A DNA stretch of 64,000 nt from Candidatus Roizmanbacteria bacterium (GCA_016214055.1 JACRPE010000021.1:1-64000), one strand, 5' to 3'. Shown: positions 1 to 8,328, numbered from the stretch's first letter. Numbers and translations are program-made. Notes: a model not told the origin generated them from the letters alone.

Positions 1-136
1 ATGAGTGTAATTAGTGCCGTCTGAGATGCTGTCAGATCAAGTGAAAAACAAAACAATATCTTTTTCAACCGATGTTTACTTATTGGCTTGTTATTACAAC
101 CCATTTCTCTATTTTAGCAAGAAAATGCTAGTCTAG

Positions 137-619
137 AGCCAAAACAAATATAAAAGAATAGATATTCTCATCAATAACGCAGGCATTACATATATACAGC
201 CTTTTGAAGAAAATACGGAAGATCAATTAAATAATATCATTGACGTTAACCTCAAAGCACCGATATTATTGACTCACGATCTCTATCCCTTATTCAAAGA
301 GCAAAAATCAGGTACGATTATGTTTATCAACTCAGCTGCAGGTAAACAAGGTTATGCAAACCATACCCTGTACTCAGCTTCAAAATTTGCTCTGAATGGT
401 TTCTCACAAAGCTTAAGACTAGAAGCAAAAAAGTTTGGGGTTCGCGTAATTAGCATTCATCCGGGAGGAGTAAAAACATCACTTTATGACAAACTGAGCA
501 CCAAGCCAGACGTTGATCAGTATATGGATTCAAAAAAATTAGCAGAAATAATTGTTTATCTCGCAGAAACCGATGGCCTCTCTCCTGATGATATTTCAAT
601 TAGCAGAACTTCAAAATGA
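137..619 (+). pseudogene. 5'-truncated short-chain dehydrogenase/reductase (SDR)
   Basis: The frame is open from just after a TAG at 134-136 to the TGA at 617-619. It encodes the middle and end of a classical SDR: the NNAG motif (about 173-184), a VNLKAP helix, and the catalytic YSASK motif (YxxxK, about 371-385) after a conserved serine region. The N-terminal Rossmann part with TGxxxGxG, about 70-80 residues, is missing, and bases 1-133 show no matching reading frame. There is no ATG in the frame; the first alternative start would be a TTG at 269, inside the fold. Without its nucleotide-binding half the product should not be an active oxidoreductase. The stop codon overlaps the ATG of the next gene (ATGA), so the 3' end still looks like part of an operon. 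A broken gene or an assembly join near base 130 are both possible. Confidence 0.75.
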
Positions 620-1650
620 ACACTTATCACTACACGGGCGGTGGTGCAAATAGAAGTATCACCGAAGTTGAACAACTTAATAAAAAGTATGAGGTTTTTG
701 ACATCGCATATATTCATAAAATTTTCAAAGATGTTCTTGGTCTCGTCGTTAAGGAAATTCACAAGCCAATAAATACCGGCCTTCCCCATGTGACTTATAT
801 CGTACGTTTCGATAATCACAAAGACTTAGTCTTTCGTGCAAATTTAGGTACAGATAAACCGGAGATACAACTCCTCAAGGAAAAAGTTATTGCCGATCTT
901 GCATTAAAACATGATATCCCTTCAAACAAAATTATATACGTAGATATCTCGAGAAAAGAATATCCTTTTGATTTTCAAATTCAAGAAAAATTTGAAGGAT
1001 TAGATGCAGAAAAAGAATTTAACGGAACAAAAGATGATTACGATACTTATTCTTTTGATATCGGCAGGATCATTGCAAAGATGGGTGATATTACTTTCGC
1101 AGGATATGGACACTTCGACGATTCTTTACTATTGCAAAATAAATTAAAAGGAGAAAGCGCTTCATTTTATGATTACATTACTCTTGAACTTGATATGCAG
1201 ATCAAAACCATCGTATCAAATAAATTTATTTCATTGCAGACGGGTGACGCAATATTGAAAATATTTGAGTCACACAAACAGCTTATCAACTCCAAGAATA
1301 GCAACCTTGTTCATTATGATTTGGCCGATCACAATCTCCGTTATGACCCGTTAACGTATAAGGTGGTTGCAATATATGATTGGGAAGCTTCCGTTTGTGG
1401 CGACTCATGTCTAGATCTTGCTTCAAGTCCAACTTGGAAAACATTATATCCTCGTGTAGATAAATTAGTGGAAGGATATCTCTCCCTCAAACAAAAACCT
1501 CAAAATCTAGAGGAGAAACTTAATATTTATTATCTGCGTACCATTATTTGGAAAGTGGTACACAATATTAAGTTTAATCTTGTAAATCCTGAAAGACTTA
1601 AAAGACTTCAAACAGCCCTCGACCCGTATAAATTAAGGATGAGTGTCTGA
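616..1650 (+). CDS. Aminoglycoside phosphotransferase (APH)/choline kinase-like kinase
   Basis: A 344-residue protein with the C-terminal signature of APH-fold small-molecule kinases. The catalytic loop HYDLADHN (near residues 233-240) fits the HxDxxxxN Brenner motif, and IYDWE about 15 residues later fits the metal-binding DxD/DWE segment. The N-terminal half (TYIVRFDNHKDLVFRANLG) resembles the nucleotide-binding beta sheet with its lysine/arginine. Members phosphorylate hydroxyls of antibiotics, choline, sugars or related metabolites; the substrate cannot be read from sequence. The ATG overlaps the SDR stop (ATGA), implying translational coupling. The 3' end overlaps the convergent Nudix gene by 43 bases. 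Confidence 0.8.
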   Translation: MNTYHYTGGGANRSITEVEQLNKKYEVFDIAYIHKIFKDVLGLVVKEIHKPINTGLPHVTYIVRFDNHKDLVFRANLGTDKPEIQLLKEKVIADLALKHDIPSNKIIYVDISRKEYPFDFQIQEKFEGLDAEKEFNGTKDDYDTYSFDIGRIIAKMGDITFAGYGHFDDSLLLQNKLKGESASFYDYITLELDMQIKTIVSNKFISLQTGDAILKIFESHKQLINSKNSNLVHYDLADHNLRYDPLTYKVVAIYDWEASVCGDSCLDLASSPTWKTLYPRVDKLVEGYLSLKQKPQNLEEKLNIYYLRTIIWKVVHNIKFNLVNPERLKRLQTALDPYKLRMSV

Positions 1651-2147
1651 AAAAACCTCTTCCACACAAAATGAAATGCGGCGCCAAACTTTTGAGGATT
1701 CGTTTTTAATTCTTTTTTTATTTGTTCAACCGTAAACCTTTCACAACTTACTGATTCATTGTTGAGAGTTGGCTCTTCATCAGAAAATATTTTATACATA
1801 ATAAAATAATGGTTTTCTTTTCTTCCCAAAACTTCGCGGTTAAAAATCCCCTTTCCTACTAATTCAAATTTAAAATCTTTTAATCCCACCTCCTCCCACG
1901 CTTCGCGCTTCAAGGCATCTTTTAAACTCTCTTTGCTTTTCACATGACCTCCTATAGGTGAAACATATTGCCCCGCATCTTGCCGATCATTTGCCTGTTT
2001 CACCAATAACCACTCGCCTTTTGAATTAATTACTTCGGAAATAACGGTCATATGAAGAAGGCCTTTGATATGGGCTTCATCTTTTGAAATAGACGAAATT
2101 ACGCCACCATTTTCATTGACAACATCAACGTATTCAATTTCCTGCAT
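1608..2147 (-). CDS. Nudix hydrolase, isopentenyl-diphosphate isomerase-like subgroup
   Basis: A 179-residue protein with a full Nudix box (GX5EX7REUXEEXGU) starting at GGHVKSKESLKDALKREAWE, about residues 66-89; the glutamates of REAWEEVGL bind the metal. The N-terminus (EIEYVDVVNENG, then a histidine-rich HIKGLLHMTV stretch) resembles Nudix proteins related to IPP isomerase that are often annotated as NTP pyrophosphohydrolases. The substrate is not predictable. The ATG at 2145-2147 lies back to back with the tRNA-binding gene, and a palindromic TTATTATAATAA between them can serve as -10 for both. The C-terminus overlaps the kinase gene tail to tail. Confidence 0.85.
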   Translation of the reverse strand: MQEIEYVDVVNENGGVISSISKDEAHIKGLLHMTVISEVINSKGEWLLVKQANDRQDAGQYVSPIGGHVKSKESLKDALKREAWEEVGLKDFKFELVGKGIFNREVLGRKENHYFIMYKIFSDEEPTLNNESVSCERFTVEQIKKELKTNPQKFGAAFHFVWKRFFQTLILNLYGSRAV

Positions 2148-2151
2148 ATAT

Positions 2152-2163
2152 TTATTATAATAA
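2152..2163. promoter_or_regulatory. Palindromic bidirectional -10 element
   Basis: TTATTATAATAA is a perfect palindrome holding TATAAT on both strands. It lies 7 bases upstream of the ATG at 2169 (+) and about 6 bases upstream of the ATG at 2147 (-). Both transcripts would then be leaderless. The -35 matches are weak on both sides, so this is moderately supported. Confidence 0.5.
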
Positions 2164-2168
2164 ACACT

Positions 2169-2510
2169 ATGAAAAAACCAAACTGTACCTTTGAGGATTT
2201 TCTAAGACTTGATATTCGAGTAGGGCAAATAAAATCTGCGGTCCCGATTGAGGGATCAAAAAAACTTCTACTGCTCAATGTTGATTTGGGACCGGACTAC
2301 GGAGTAGTTGAAATACTTTCCGGCATTGCAAAGTTCATAACACCCCTAGAACTCATTGATAAACGGGTACCTGTAGTTGCAAATCTTGAGCCTAAGCTGA
2401 TGGCGGGAAAAACATCAAATGGATTCATCCTTATGGGTGATTTAGTTGATCACATCGCCCAGCTTATATTTTTATCCGATACACTTCCCCTCGGTACCGT
2501 AATTTGTTAG
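2169..2510 (+). CDS. Stand-alone tRNA-binding (EMAP/Myf) domain protein, MetRS C-terminal-like
   Basis: A 113-residue single-domain OB-fold protein. It matches the tRNA-binding domain found at the C-terminus of bacterial MetRS, in CsaA and in Arc1p/EMAPII: FLRLDIRVGQI at the start, SKKLLLLNVDLG in the middle, ANLEPKLMAGKTSNGFILM near the end (the usual motif is NLxPxxxxGxxSxGM). It probably binds tRNA non-specifically and may act in trans with a synthetase. Free-standing copies are known; no metG is visible in this window. The start is 7 bases downstream of a TATAAT. Confidence 0.85.
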   Translation: MKKPNCTFEDFLRLDIRVGQIKSAVPIEGSKKLLLLNVDLGPDYGVVEILSGIAKFITPLELIDKRVPVVANLEPKLMAGKTSNGFILMGDLVDHIAQLIFLSDTLPLGTVIC

Positions 2511-2535
2511 TAAACTCATACATCGAAAAGAGGGG

Positions 2536-2564
2536 TTGACTTTTCCAAAGAAAAACGTTTAAAT
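2536..2564 (+). promoter_or_regulatory. Promoter (TTGACT-17-TTAAAT) for the thioredoxin-fold gene
   Basis: TTGACT at 2536-2541 and TTAAAT at 2559-2564 are separated by 17 bases. The ATG at 2573 is 8 bases after the -10, so the mRNA would start at or next to the start codon. Confidence 0.6.
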
Positions 2565-2572
2565 TATCTATT

Positions 2573-3643
2573 ATGAAAAAAGTTGTAAAACACCAAAAAC
2601 CCGTGTCCGAGGTTATAAATATTGAAGAACCAGCCCTCGCCAAAAGCAATCTTCTGCCCATCGCAGTAGTTGTAGTGCTTGTAGGGCTTTTCCTTTTCCT
2701 TAAACTTTCAAAAGGAGGAGGAGCTGATTTGAATACGATGAAAACGAAGACTATTCCTGACTTAGTTAAGAAGGTGGTAAATAATCCTTCTACCAAGATT
2801 GAGGTCACCAGTGCTAAGGAAGTGAGCGGACTTGTTGAGTTTGAATTAACAGTCGCTGGACAAAAATATACATCATATGTCACGAATGATGGAAAATTAC
2901 TTTTCACATCAGGAATAAAAGTAGACGATTTAAACAAAGCTCAAAAATCAGCCGCAGGTGCTAAACCGGCAACTCCTGCCAATCTAGAAAAAGCTGATAA
3001 GGCAAATGTAACCGCCTTCATCGTTGCAAACTGTCCTTACGGGCTACAAATGCAAAGAGCATTTAAAAAGGCTTTATCCGAACTGCCTGATCTCGCCTCA
3101 AGTTTGATGGTGAGATACATCGGATCAGTCGATAATGGTAAGATAACTTCGATGCATGGAGATAAAGAAGCTCAGGAAAATTTGAAACAAATCTGTATTC
3201 GTGAAGAACAGAAAGAGAAGTATTGGCCGTACGTTTCTTGCTACATGCAGGAGGGTAAGACGGAAGAATGTCTTGCAACAGCAGGAGTCAACGTGACCGA
3301 TATGACCTCATGCACAACCGGTGCAGGGCGAGGTTTGAAATATGCACAAGCTGATTTTGATCTTGCAAACAAGTTCTCAGTATCAAGCTCACCCACTTTG
3401 ATTGCAAACAATAAACAATCTGTATCCGAGTTTGACTTCGGAGGACGAAATGCGAATGCAATAAAAGAAGTAGTCTGTGCGGCAAGCAAAACGAAGGCCG
3501 GATACTGTGCTAATGCTCTGTCTAAAGATGATGTAGCCGTATCTTTATCAAAGACTGATGACAGCGCCGCAAGCAATGCTTCGGGCAATGCTGCTCCTCA
3601 GACTGCAGGCAGTAACGCCGCTCAATGCGCCCCTGCAAAATAA
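2573..3643 (+). CDS. Membrane-anchored thioredoxin-fold protein with CPYG motif
   Basis: A 356-residue protein. Residues 27-45 are a single hydrophobic anchor, followed by a short peripheral region. A thioredoxin-like domain begins near residue 145 (VTAFIVANCPYGLQMQRAF), with one cysteine, C154, in CPYG where DsbA-like enzymes have CxxC. A SSPT motif near the end of the domain fits the cis-proline loop. Several further cysteines (in KQIC, PYVSC, EECL, TSCTTG, EVVC, GYC) could form structural disulfides or a second redox pair. The C-terminal tail is Ala/Ser-rich. It is probably exported and attached to the outer face of the membrane, but disulfide oxidoreductase activity is uncertain because the second active-site cysteine is missing. 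The gene has its own promoter and ends at a strong terminator. Confidence 0.7.
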   Translation: MKKVVKHQKPVSEVINIEEPALAKSNLLPIAVVVVLVGLFLFLKLSKGGGADLNTMKTKTIPDLVKKVVNNPSTKIEVTSAKEVSGLVEFELTVAGQKYTSYVTNDGKLLFTSGIKVDDLNKAQKSAAGAKPATPANLEKADKANVTAFIVANCPYGLQMQRAFKKALSELPDLASSLMVRYIGSVDNGKITSMHGDKEAQENLKQICIREEQKEKYWPYVSCYMQEGKTEECLATAGVNVTDMTSCTTGAGRGLKYAQADFDLANKFSVSSSPTLIANNKQSVSEFDFGGRNANAIKEVVCAASKTKAGYCANALSKDDVAVSLSKTDDSAASNASGNAAPQTAGSNAAQCAPAK

Positions 3644-3664
3644 TTTTAGTAACTTAGTGAGTAT

Positions 3665-3693
3665 AACCCTCCCGCCGCGGCGGGGGGGTTTTT
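3665..3693 (+). terminator. Rho-independent terminator after the thioredoxin-fold gene
   Basis: A 12-bp stem (AACCCTCCCGCC against GGCGGGGGGGTT, one G-T pair) with a 2-base loop, followed by T residues. It lies 21 bases after the stop codon and isolates the gene from the downstream tRNA. Confidence 0.9.
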
Positions 3694-3736
3694 AGGTTTG
3701 AGATTATCCTAGCAGAGTGCTACAATTATGGTTATT

Positions 3737-3809
3737 GGTCCCATCGTCTAGAGGCCTAGGACGGCAGGTTCTCATCCTGCAAACACCGATTCGAATTCGG
3801 TTGGGATCA
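3737..3809 (+). tRNA. tRNA-Glu (anticodon CUC)
   Basis: A full cloverleaf. The acceptor GGTCCCA pairs with TGGGATC, with one G-T pair. The D arm GTCTAGAGGCCTAGGAC is typical of tRNA-Glu. The anticodon stem GCAGG/CCTGC encloses TTCTCAT, giving anticodon CTC. The T arm is ACCGA-TTCGAAT-TCGGT. The discriminator is A and is followed by CCG, so the CCA tail is not encoded and must be added enzymatically. Confidence 0.95.
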
Positions 3810-3836
3810 CCGTAAAAATTAACTATTTTTACGGTG
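3808..3836 (+). other. Perfect 11-bp hairpin overlapping the tRNA-Glu 3' end
   Basis: CACCGTAAAAA (3808-3818) and TTTTTACGGTG (3826-3836) are perfect inverted repeats with a 7-base loop. The left arm uses the last two bases of the tRNA. It may guide 3' processing of the tRNA or end part of the transcription before greA. There is no T-run after it, so it is not a standard terminator. Confidence 0.55.
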
Positions 3837-3849
3837 TAAACACCTATAT

Positions 3850-4317
3850 ATGCAAACAGCAAAAATTGAAATAACAAAAGAAGGCCAAGTAAAATTGACC
3901 GAAGAATTACAGCGGCTGAAAGAGGTTGAAAGACCACTTGTCGTGGAGAAACTTCATAAAGCCCGCAGTATGGGTGACCTTGCTGAGAATAGCGCCTATA
4001 CGACAGCCTGGGAGGGATTGTCGATGACGGATGGGCGTATCATGGAGATTGAACATATCCTCAAAAACTCCGTGATAGCGGTAAGCTCAATGGGATCAAG
4101 TGTGGTTACGGTGGGATCAACCATCAGGGTTACGATAAATGGAGAAGCAGACACGATTCGTGTCGTAGGTGAATATGAGGCCGACCCTATGAATAAAAAA
4201 CTTTCCGCCACCTCCCCCATCGGAAAAGCACTCTTAGGAAAAAAACAGGGTGATATAATTGAGATAGTTGTTCCCTCAGGAAAGATTACCTATAACATTC
4301 TTGAGATAACCTCATAA
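3850..4317 (+). CDS. greA: Transcription elongation factor GreA
   Basis: A 155-residue two-domain Gre factor. The N-terminal coiled coil carries the acidic tip GDLAEN (near residues 42-47; the Asp and Glu are those that reach the RNA polymerase active site to stimulate transcript cleavage) and then a long helix ending MTDGRIMEIEHIL. The C-terminal FKBP-like domain ends with SPIGKALLGKKQGDIIEIVVPSGKI, as usual for GreA. The segment after the tip (AYTTAWEGLSM) departs from the common AEYxxAKExQ sequence. It lies 13 bases after a tRNA trailer hairpin and only 3 bases before lysS, so the two are probably co-transcribed. Confidence 0.93.
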   Translation: MQTAKIEITKEGQVKLTEELQRLKEVERPLVVEKLHKARSMGDLAENSAYTTAWEGLSMTDGRIMEIEHILKNSVIAVSSMGSSVVTVGSTIRVTINGEADTIRVVGEYEADPMNKKLSATSPIGKALLGKKQGDIIEIVVPSGKITYNILEITS

Positions 4318-4320
4318 CTC

Positions 4321-6405
4321 ATGGCTACTATCGATAAATTCAAACAAGACCGCCTCGATAAACTGAAAAAAATCCGAGAACTTGGATGGAATCCCTATCC
4401 CTCTTCCTTTGAGAAAAAAACATCTGTACTTGATGCAACAAAATCAGAAGGGAAAACGGTGAAGACCGCGGGTAAACTCTATTCTCTCAGAACTCACGGC
4501 AATATAGCTTTTGCAGATTTAAAAGATGAAACCTGCAAAATCCAGTTATTTTTTAAAAAGGATGTTTTAGGAAAAGATGCGTATAAGAATTTAGATTTAT
4601 TGGACATCGGCGATTACTTAGGGGTTGAAGGAACGGTGACTAAGACGATTGCAGGTGAGATTTCGATCATACCCTCTACCTATTCTCTTCTTGGGAAGTC
4701 TCTTTTACCCCTTCCTCATGAATGGTTTGGAGTAAAAGATATTGAGATCCGTTACCGGCAACGCTATCTCGATCTTCTCATGAATCAGGAAGTCCGGGAA
4801 CGATTCAACACGCGGACAAAATTAATTCGATACATGCGCAATTATTTGGATGGACTTGGGTTTTGGGAAGTTGAGACTCCTGTCCTTCAACATATCTACG
4901 GGGGCGCTAATGCCAAACCCTTCAAAACCCACTTAAATGCTCTCGGCTGTGATATGTATCTACACATTGCGGTCGAACTATATTTGAAACGATTAATCGC
5001 GGGTGGATATGAACGGGTTTATGAAATCACTAAGAATTTCCGGAATGAAGGAGTAGACCATACCCATAATCCCGAATTCACGATGGTTGAATGGTACGAA
5101 TCCTATGCCGATTATCACCGCGTCATGGATGTTACGGAAGGATTATTTAAATATTTATCTCAACAGCTTTTCGGAAATACGATGATGAAAGTTGAAAATA
5201 AGACGGTTGATATCGGTGGTAAATGGCCGCGCATCACAATGACCGAAATTATACAAAAAATACTGAACATGAACGTTGAGAAAGAAACTGCAGAATCCCT
5301 TCTTTCTTTTTGCAAAAAAGAACACATCGAACTTATAGGAGGAGAAACAAAAGGTCAACTCATTTTCACCATCTTCGAACATAAGGTTACGGATAAACTC
5401 ATCGACCCGACCTGGATCATCGATTATCCGGAAGATGTAAGTCCTCTTTCCAAAAGTCACCCCACCAAATCGGGCTGGGTTGAAAGGTTTGAAGGATACA
5501 TAGGCGGCAAGGAAATATGTGACGGATGGAGTGAGCTGACTGATCCTGTTGTGCAACGGGAAAGATTTACAAAAGATAATACGGTCGCTCGTAAAGATAA
5601 AGAGGAAGCGCAACACATCGACGAAGATTATCTCACTGCGATGGAGTACGGCATGCCACCAACCGGTGGTATTGGCATCGGTATTGACCGCCTTACCATG
5701 TTCTTTACCAACACATGGGCAATAAAAGAAGTGATTCTTTTCCCCACTCTCAAACCTGAAAATTCAAAGATAAAAGTTGTTGAAAATGTGGATAAAGAAA
5801 ATAAAACAGAAACAACTATTGTTTCGCAATCGAAACTTACTCTCACTCGTGAACGTGCGTTGGAATTATTAAACGAAAAAATAAAAAACAAAAATCTTGT
5901 CAAGCACTGTCTCGCCGTTGAGGCAACTATGAAGGCCCTTGCCAAAAAATTGGGTGGGGATCAAAATAAATGGGCCATGGCCGGTTTGCTTCACGATGGA
6001 GATTGGGAAGTGACACAGACAAATCCTGCCAAACATGCCATTCAGGTTGTGGAATGGATAAAAGAATTAGGAGAACAGGATCCGGAATTGGTCAAGACGA
6101 TTCTTGTGCATAATCATCACCATAATGGTGAAGAAAAACCTTCAACTCCTATGGAATGGGCTCTTTATACCTGTGACGAGTTGACAGGGCTTATCGTTGC
6201 AACCACTTTAGTCATGCCTTCCAAGAAAATTGCGGATGTTTCCGTTGAATCTGTTTTGAAAAAATTCCCTGCCAAATCATTTGCCGCGGGAGTAAATCGG
6301 GAACAGATTAAAATGTGCGAAACCGAACTCCATATTCCTATACAGGAATTTGTTGGCATCGCTCTCAAATCAATGCAATCAATTTCAACCGATTTAGGGT
6401 TGTAA
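4321..6405 (+). CDS. lysS: Lysyl-tRNA synthetase (class II) fused to a C-terminal HD phosphohydrolase domain
   Basis: A 694-residue protein. Residues 1-150 are the N-terminal helix and OB-fold anticodon-binding domain. Residues about 165-475 are the class II catalytic core, with motif 2 FRNEGVDHTHNPEF (near 240-253) and motif 3 GIGIGIDRLTMFF (near 449-461). LysS proteins usually end near residue 500. Here a linker (about 480-510) leads into an HD domain: KHCLAVE (first histidine near 528), LLHDGDWE (HD near 557-558), HNHHHNGEEKP (near 600) and an aspartate in YTCDELTGL. The frame is continuous, with no stop or second start with an RBS at the junction. The HD part resembles small HDIG-type hydrolases encoded as separate genes in many bacteria; its substrate is unknown. 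Confidence 0.92.
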   Translation: MATIDKFKQDRLDKLKKIRELGWNPYPSSFEKKTSVLDATKSEGKTVKTAGKLYSLRTHGNIAFADLKDETCKIQLFFKKDVLGKDAYKNLDLLDIGDYLGVEGTVTKTIAGEISIIPSTYSLLGKSLLPLPHEWFGVKDIEIRYRQRYLDLLMNQEVRERFNTRTKLIRYMRNYLDGLGFWEVETPVLQHIYGGANAKPFKTHLNALGCDMYLHIAVELYLKRLIAGGYERVYEITKNFRNEGVDHTHNPEFTMVEWYESYADYHRVMDVTEGLFKYLSQQLFGNTMMKVENKTVDIGGKWPRITMTEIIQKILNMNVEKETAESLLSFCKKEHIELIGGETKGQLIFTIFEHKVTDKLIDPTWIIDYPEDVSPLSKSHPTKSGWVERFEGYIGGKEICDGWSELTDPVVQRERFTKDNTVARKDKEEAQHIDEDYLTAMEYGMPPTGGIGIGIDRLTMFFTNTWAIKEVILFPTLKPENSKIKVVENVDKENKTETTIVSQSKLTLTRERALELLNEKIKNKNLVKHCLAVEATMKALAKKLGGDQNKWAMAGLLHDGDWEVTQTNPAKHAIQVVEWIKELGEQDPELVKTILVHNHHHNGEEKPSTPMEWALYTCDELTGLIVATTLVMPSKKIADVSVESVLKKFPAKSFAAGVNREQIKMCETELHIPIQEFVGIALKSMQSISTDLGL

Positions 6406-6409
6406 TTTA

Positions 6410-6441
6410 TTAATCTTTTAATCCGTTAATTTGTTAATTAT
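6410..6441 (+). repeat. Four units of an 8-base TTAANNNN tandem repeat
   Basis: TTAATCTT, TTAATCCG, TTAATTTG and TTAATTAT follow each other without gaps between lysS and rdgB. A 17-base piece (6424-6440) is identical to 30703-30719 upstream of tpiA. Confidence 0.7.
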
Positions 6442-6444
6442 TCA

Positions 6445-7056
6445 ATGATAGCTCAACTTCTCGTCGCAACTCACAATAAGGCCAAACTTGGCGAACTTAT
6501 GATGGGTATGAAAAAGCTAACTGATCAAGGAGTCAAAATTCTTTCGTTGAATGATCTTAAAATTTCTGAGGACCCTGAAGAAACGGGGAAAACATTTGAA
6601 GAAAATTCCATACTTAAGGCAAAGTTTTATGGATCATTAACCAGACTCCCAACGCTCGCCGATGATGGGGGACTTCATATTGAAGTATTAGATGGTGCCC
6701 TGGGAATTAAATCCAAACGCTGGTTAGGAAGAGATGCCTCAGACTTGGAACTGATTGAATATACTTTGAAACGTCTGGAAGGTTTACCAAAAAGTAAAAG
6801 AGTTGCTTATTTGGAGACATCACTCTGTTTCTTTGACCCAAAATCAAACACATTATTTAATAAGCAGGAGAGAATCAGGGGATACATCGCTGAAAAACAA
6901 AGCGGAAGACCTACTCTTGGTTATCCCTATCGAGCGCTTTTTGTGATAGAAAAATGGGGGAGGTATTATGATGAATTGACTGAGGAAGAACATCACGCAA
7001 TAAGTCACCGGTTAAAAGCGTTGAGATGGATGGTGGATAAAATAGTAAAAAGTTGA
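6445..7056 (+). CDS. rdgB: Non-canonical purine NTP pyrophosphatase, RdgB/HAM1 family
   Basis: A 203-residue member of the RdgB/Ham1 (ITPase-like) family, which removes dITP, ITP and XTP from the nucleotide pool by hydrolysis to the monophosphate. It shows the N-terminal nucleotide-binding motif ATHNKAKLGEL, the ENSILKAKFYG helix, the LADDGGLHIEVLDGALGI loop holding the metal-binding acidic residues, and SHRLKAL near the C-terminus (typical SHRxxA). The GxPGxxSAR segment is replaced by GALGIKSKRW, so the branch is divergent. It follows the TTAANNNN repeat; serS begins 12 bases downstream. Confidence 0.85.
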   Translation: MIAQLLVATHNKAKLGELMMGMKKLTDQGVKILSLNDLKISEDPEETGKTFEENSILKAKFYGSLTRLPTLADDGGLHIEVLDGALGIKSKRWLGRDASDLELIEYTLKRLEGLPKSKRVAYLETSLCFFDPKSNTLFNKQERIRGYIAEKQSGRPTLGYPYRALFVIEKWGRYYDELTEEEHHAISHRLKALRWMVDKIVKS

Positions 7057-7068
7057 TAAAATCATCAT

Positions 7069-8328
7069 ATGTTATCTGTCGACTTCATTCGTGCCAATAA
7101 ACAAAAAGTTCTCGATGCTCTCAAGAACAAAAACCGGGTGGCGGATGTGGATAAGATTTTATCCCTCGATGATGAACGAAAGGTCCTCATAATAGAATCT
7201 CAAAAACTCCGAGAAGAACGCAATTCTCAATCAAGTAAAAACTTCACCGAAGAGACAATAAAAAGAGGAAAACAAATAAAAGAATCCCTCAAAATACTTG
7301 AGGATAAATTAACCGGTATTGAAGTTGAACTTAAAACCTTAGTAAGCTTCGTCCCCAATGTCCCACTGGATGAAGTGCCAATCGGCAAAGATGCCACCGG
7401 TAATGTTGTTCAACGGAAATGGGGCGAACCGCAAAAATTTGATTTTAAACCGAAGTCACATATCGAGCTTGGCACCGCCCTTGACATAATTGACTTTGAA
7501 CGAGGAGCGAAAGTCTCGGGATTTAGAGGGTATTTCTTAAAAAATAAGGGCGCACTGTTACACCTCGGCCTTCTCATGTATGTTTTGCAAAAACTCACCA
7601 AAAAAGGTTACACTCCTCTTATTGCGCCAGCCATCATAAAAAAGTTTACGTTATTCGGGTCCGGACATCTCCCTTGGGGAGAGAAGGAATTGTATAAATT
7701 GAACGGTGAGGATGATGATGCATACCTTTCAGCAACTGCCGAAATCCCCGTCACCGCCTATTACAGCAACGAGATTCTCGAGGAAAAGGATTTACCTAAA
7801 AAATTCGTCGCTTTTTCACCTTGTTTTCGAAGTGAGGCAGGGTCATATGGGAAGGATACCAAGGGACTTTACCGAGTACATGAATTCTGGAAAATCGAAC
7901 AAGTTATTTTGGGAAAAAATAATATTGATGAGGCGAGAATTATCCACGAAGAACTTCAACAAAATGCCGAAGAGATATTGCAAGACTTAGGACTTCCCTA
8001 TCAGGTTTTATTAATGTGCACCGGGGATATGGGTGAACCGCAGATGAAAAAATATGATATTGAGACATGGATGCCCTCGCGTGAGGGATATGGTGAAACG
8101 ATGAGTAACTCAATAATGGGCGACTTTCAGACAAGAAGGTTGAATATAAAATATCGGAAAAAGGATGGGACAAAAGAATATTGTTACTCTTTTAATAATA
8201 CCGCACTTGCCTCTCCCCGCATTCTCATTGCTCTTTTGGAAAACTTCCAACAGAAGGATGGATCAATCCAAATACCGAAGGTTCTCCACCCTCTCACCGG
8301 CTTTGATAAAATATCTGTTGCAAAATAA
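7069..8328 (+). CDS. serS: Seryl-tRNA synthetase
   Basis: A 419-residue class II synthetase of normal length. Residues 1-105 form the long antiparallel coiled coil that holds tRNA-Ser. The catalytic domain contains TAEIPVTAYY (serine/ATP pocket), motif 2 FRSEAGSYGKDTKGLYRVHEF and motif 3 ASPRILIALLENFQ. Usual SerRS proteins have RxHQF; here it is RVHEF. The ATG at 7069 begins LSVDFIRANK, the normal N-terminus. The gene follows rdgB closely. The promoter of a separate small transcript (TTGCAA at 8318) lies inside its last codons. Confidence 0.95.
   Translation: MLSVDFIRANKQKVLDALKNKNRVADVDKILSLDDERKVLIIESQKLREERNSQSSKNFTEETIKRGKQIKESLKILEDKLTGIEVELKTLVSFVPNVPLDEVPIGKDATGNVVQRKWGEPQKFDFKPKSHIELGTALDIIDFERGAKVSGFRGYFLKNKGALLHLGLLMYVLQKLTKKGYTPLIAPAIIKKFTLFGSGHLPWGEKELYKLNGEDDDAYLSATAEIPVTAYYSNEILEEKDLPKKFVAFSPCFRSEAGSYGKDTKGLYRVHEFWKIEQVILGKNNIDEARIIHEELQQNAEEILQDLGLPYQVLLMCTGDMGEPQMKKYDIETWMPSREGYGETMSNSIMGDFQTRRLNIKYRKKDGTKEYCYSFNNTALASPRILIALLENFQQKDGSIQIPKVLHPLTGFDKISVAK

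Noticed and set aside
1-133. Gene start at base 1
   Set aside because: The frame from ATG at base 1 stops after seven codons, and no other frame is convincing.
269-619. Intact 116-aa SDR-like gene starting at 269
   Set aside because: Position 269 is TTG, in the middle of the SDR fold; homologous sequence continues upstream (NNAG at 173-184) to a stop at 134-136.
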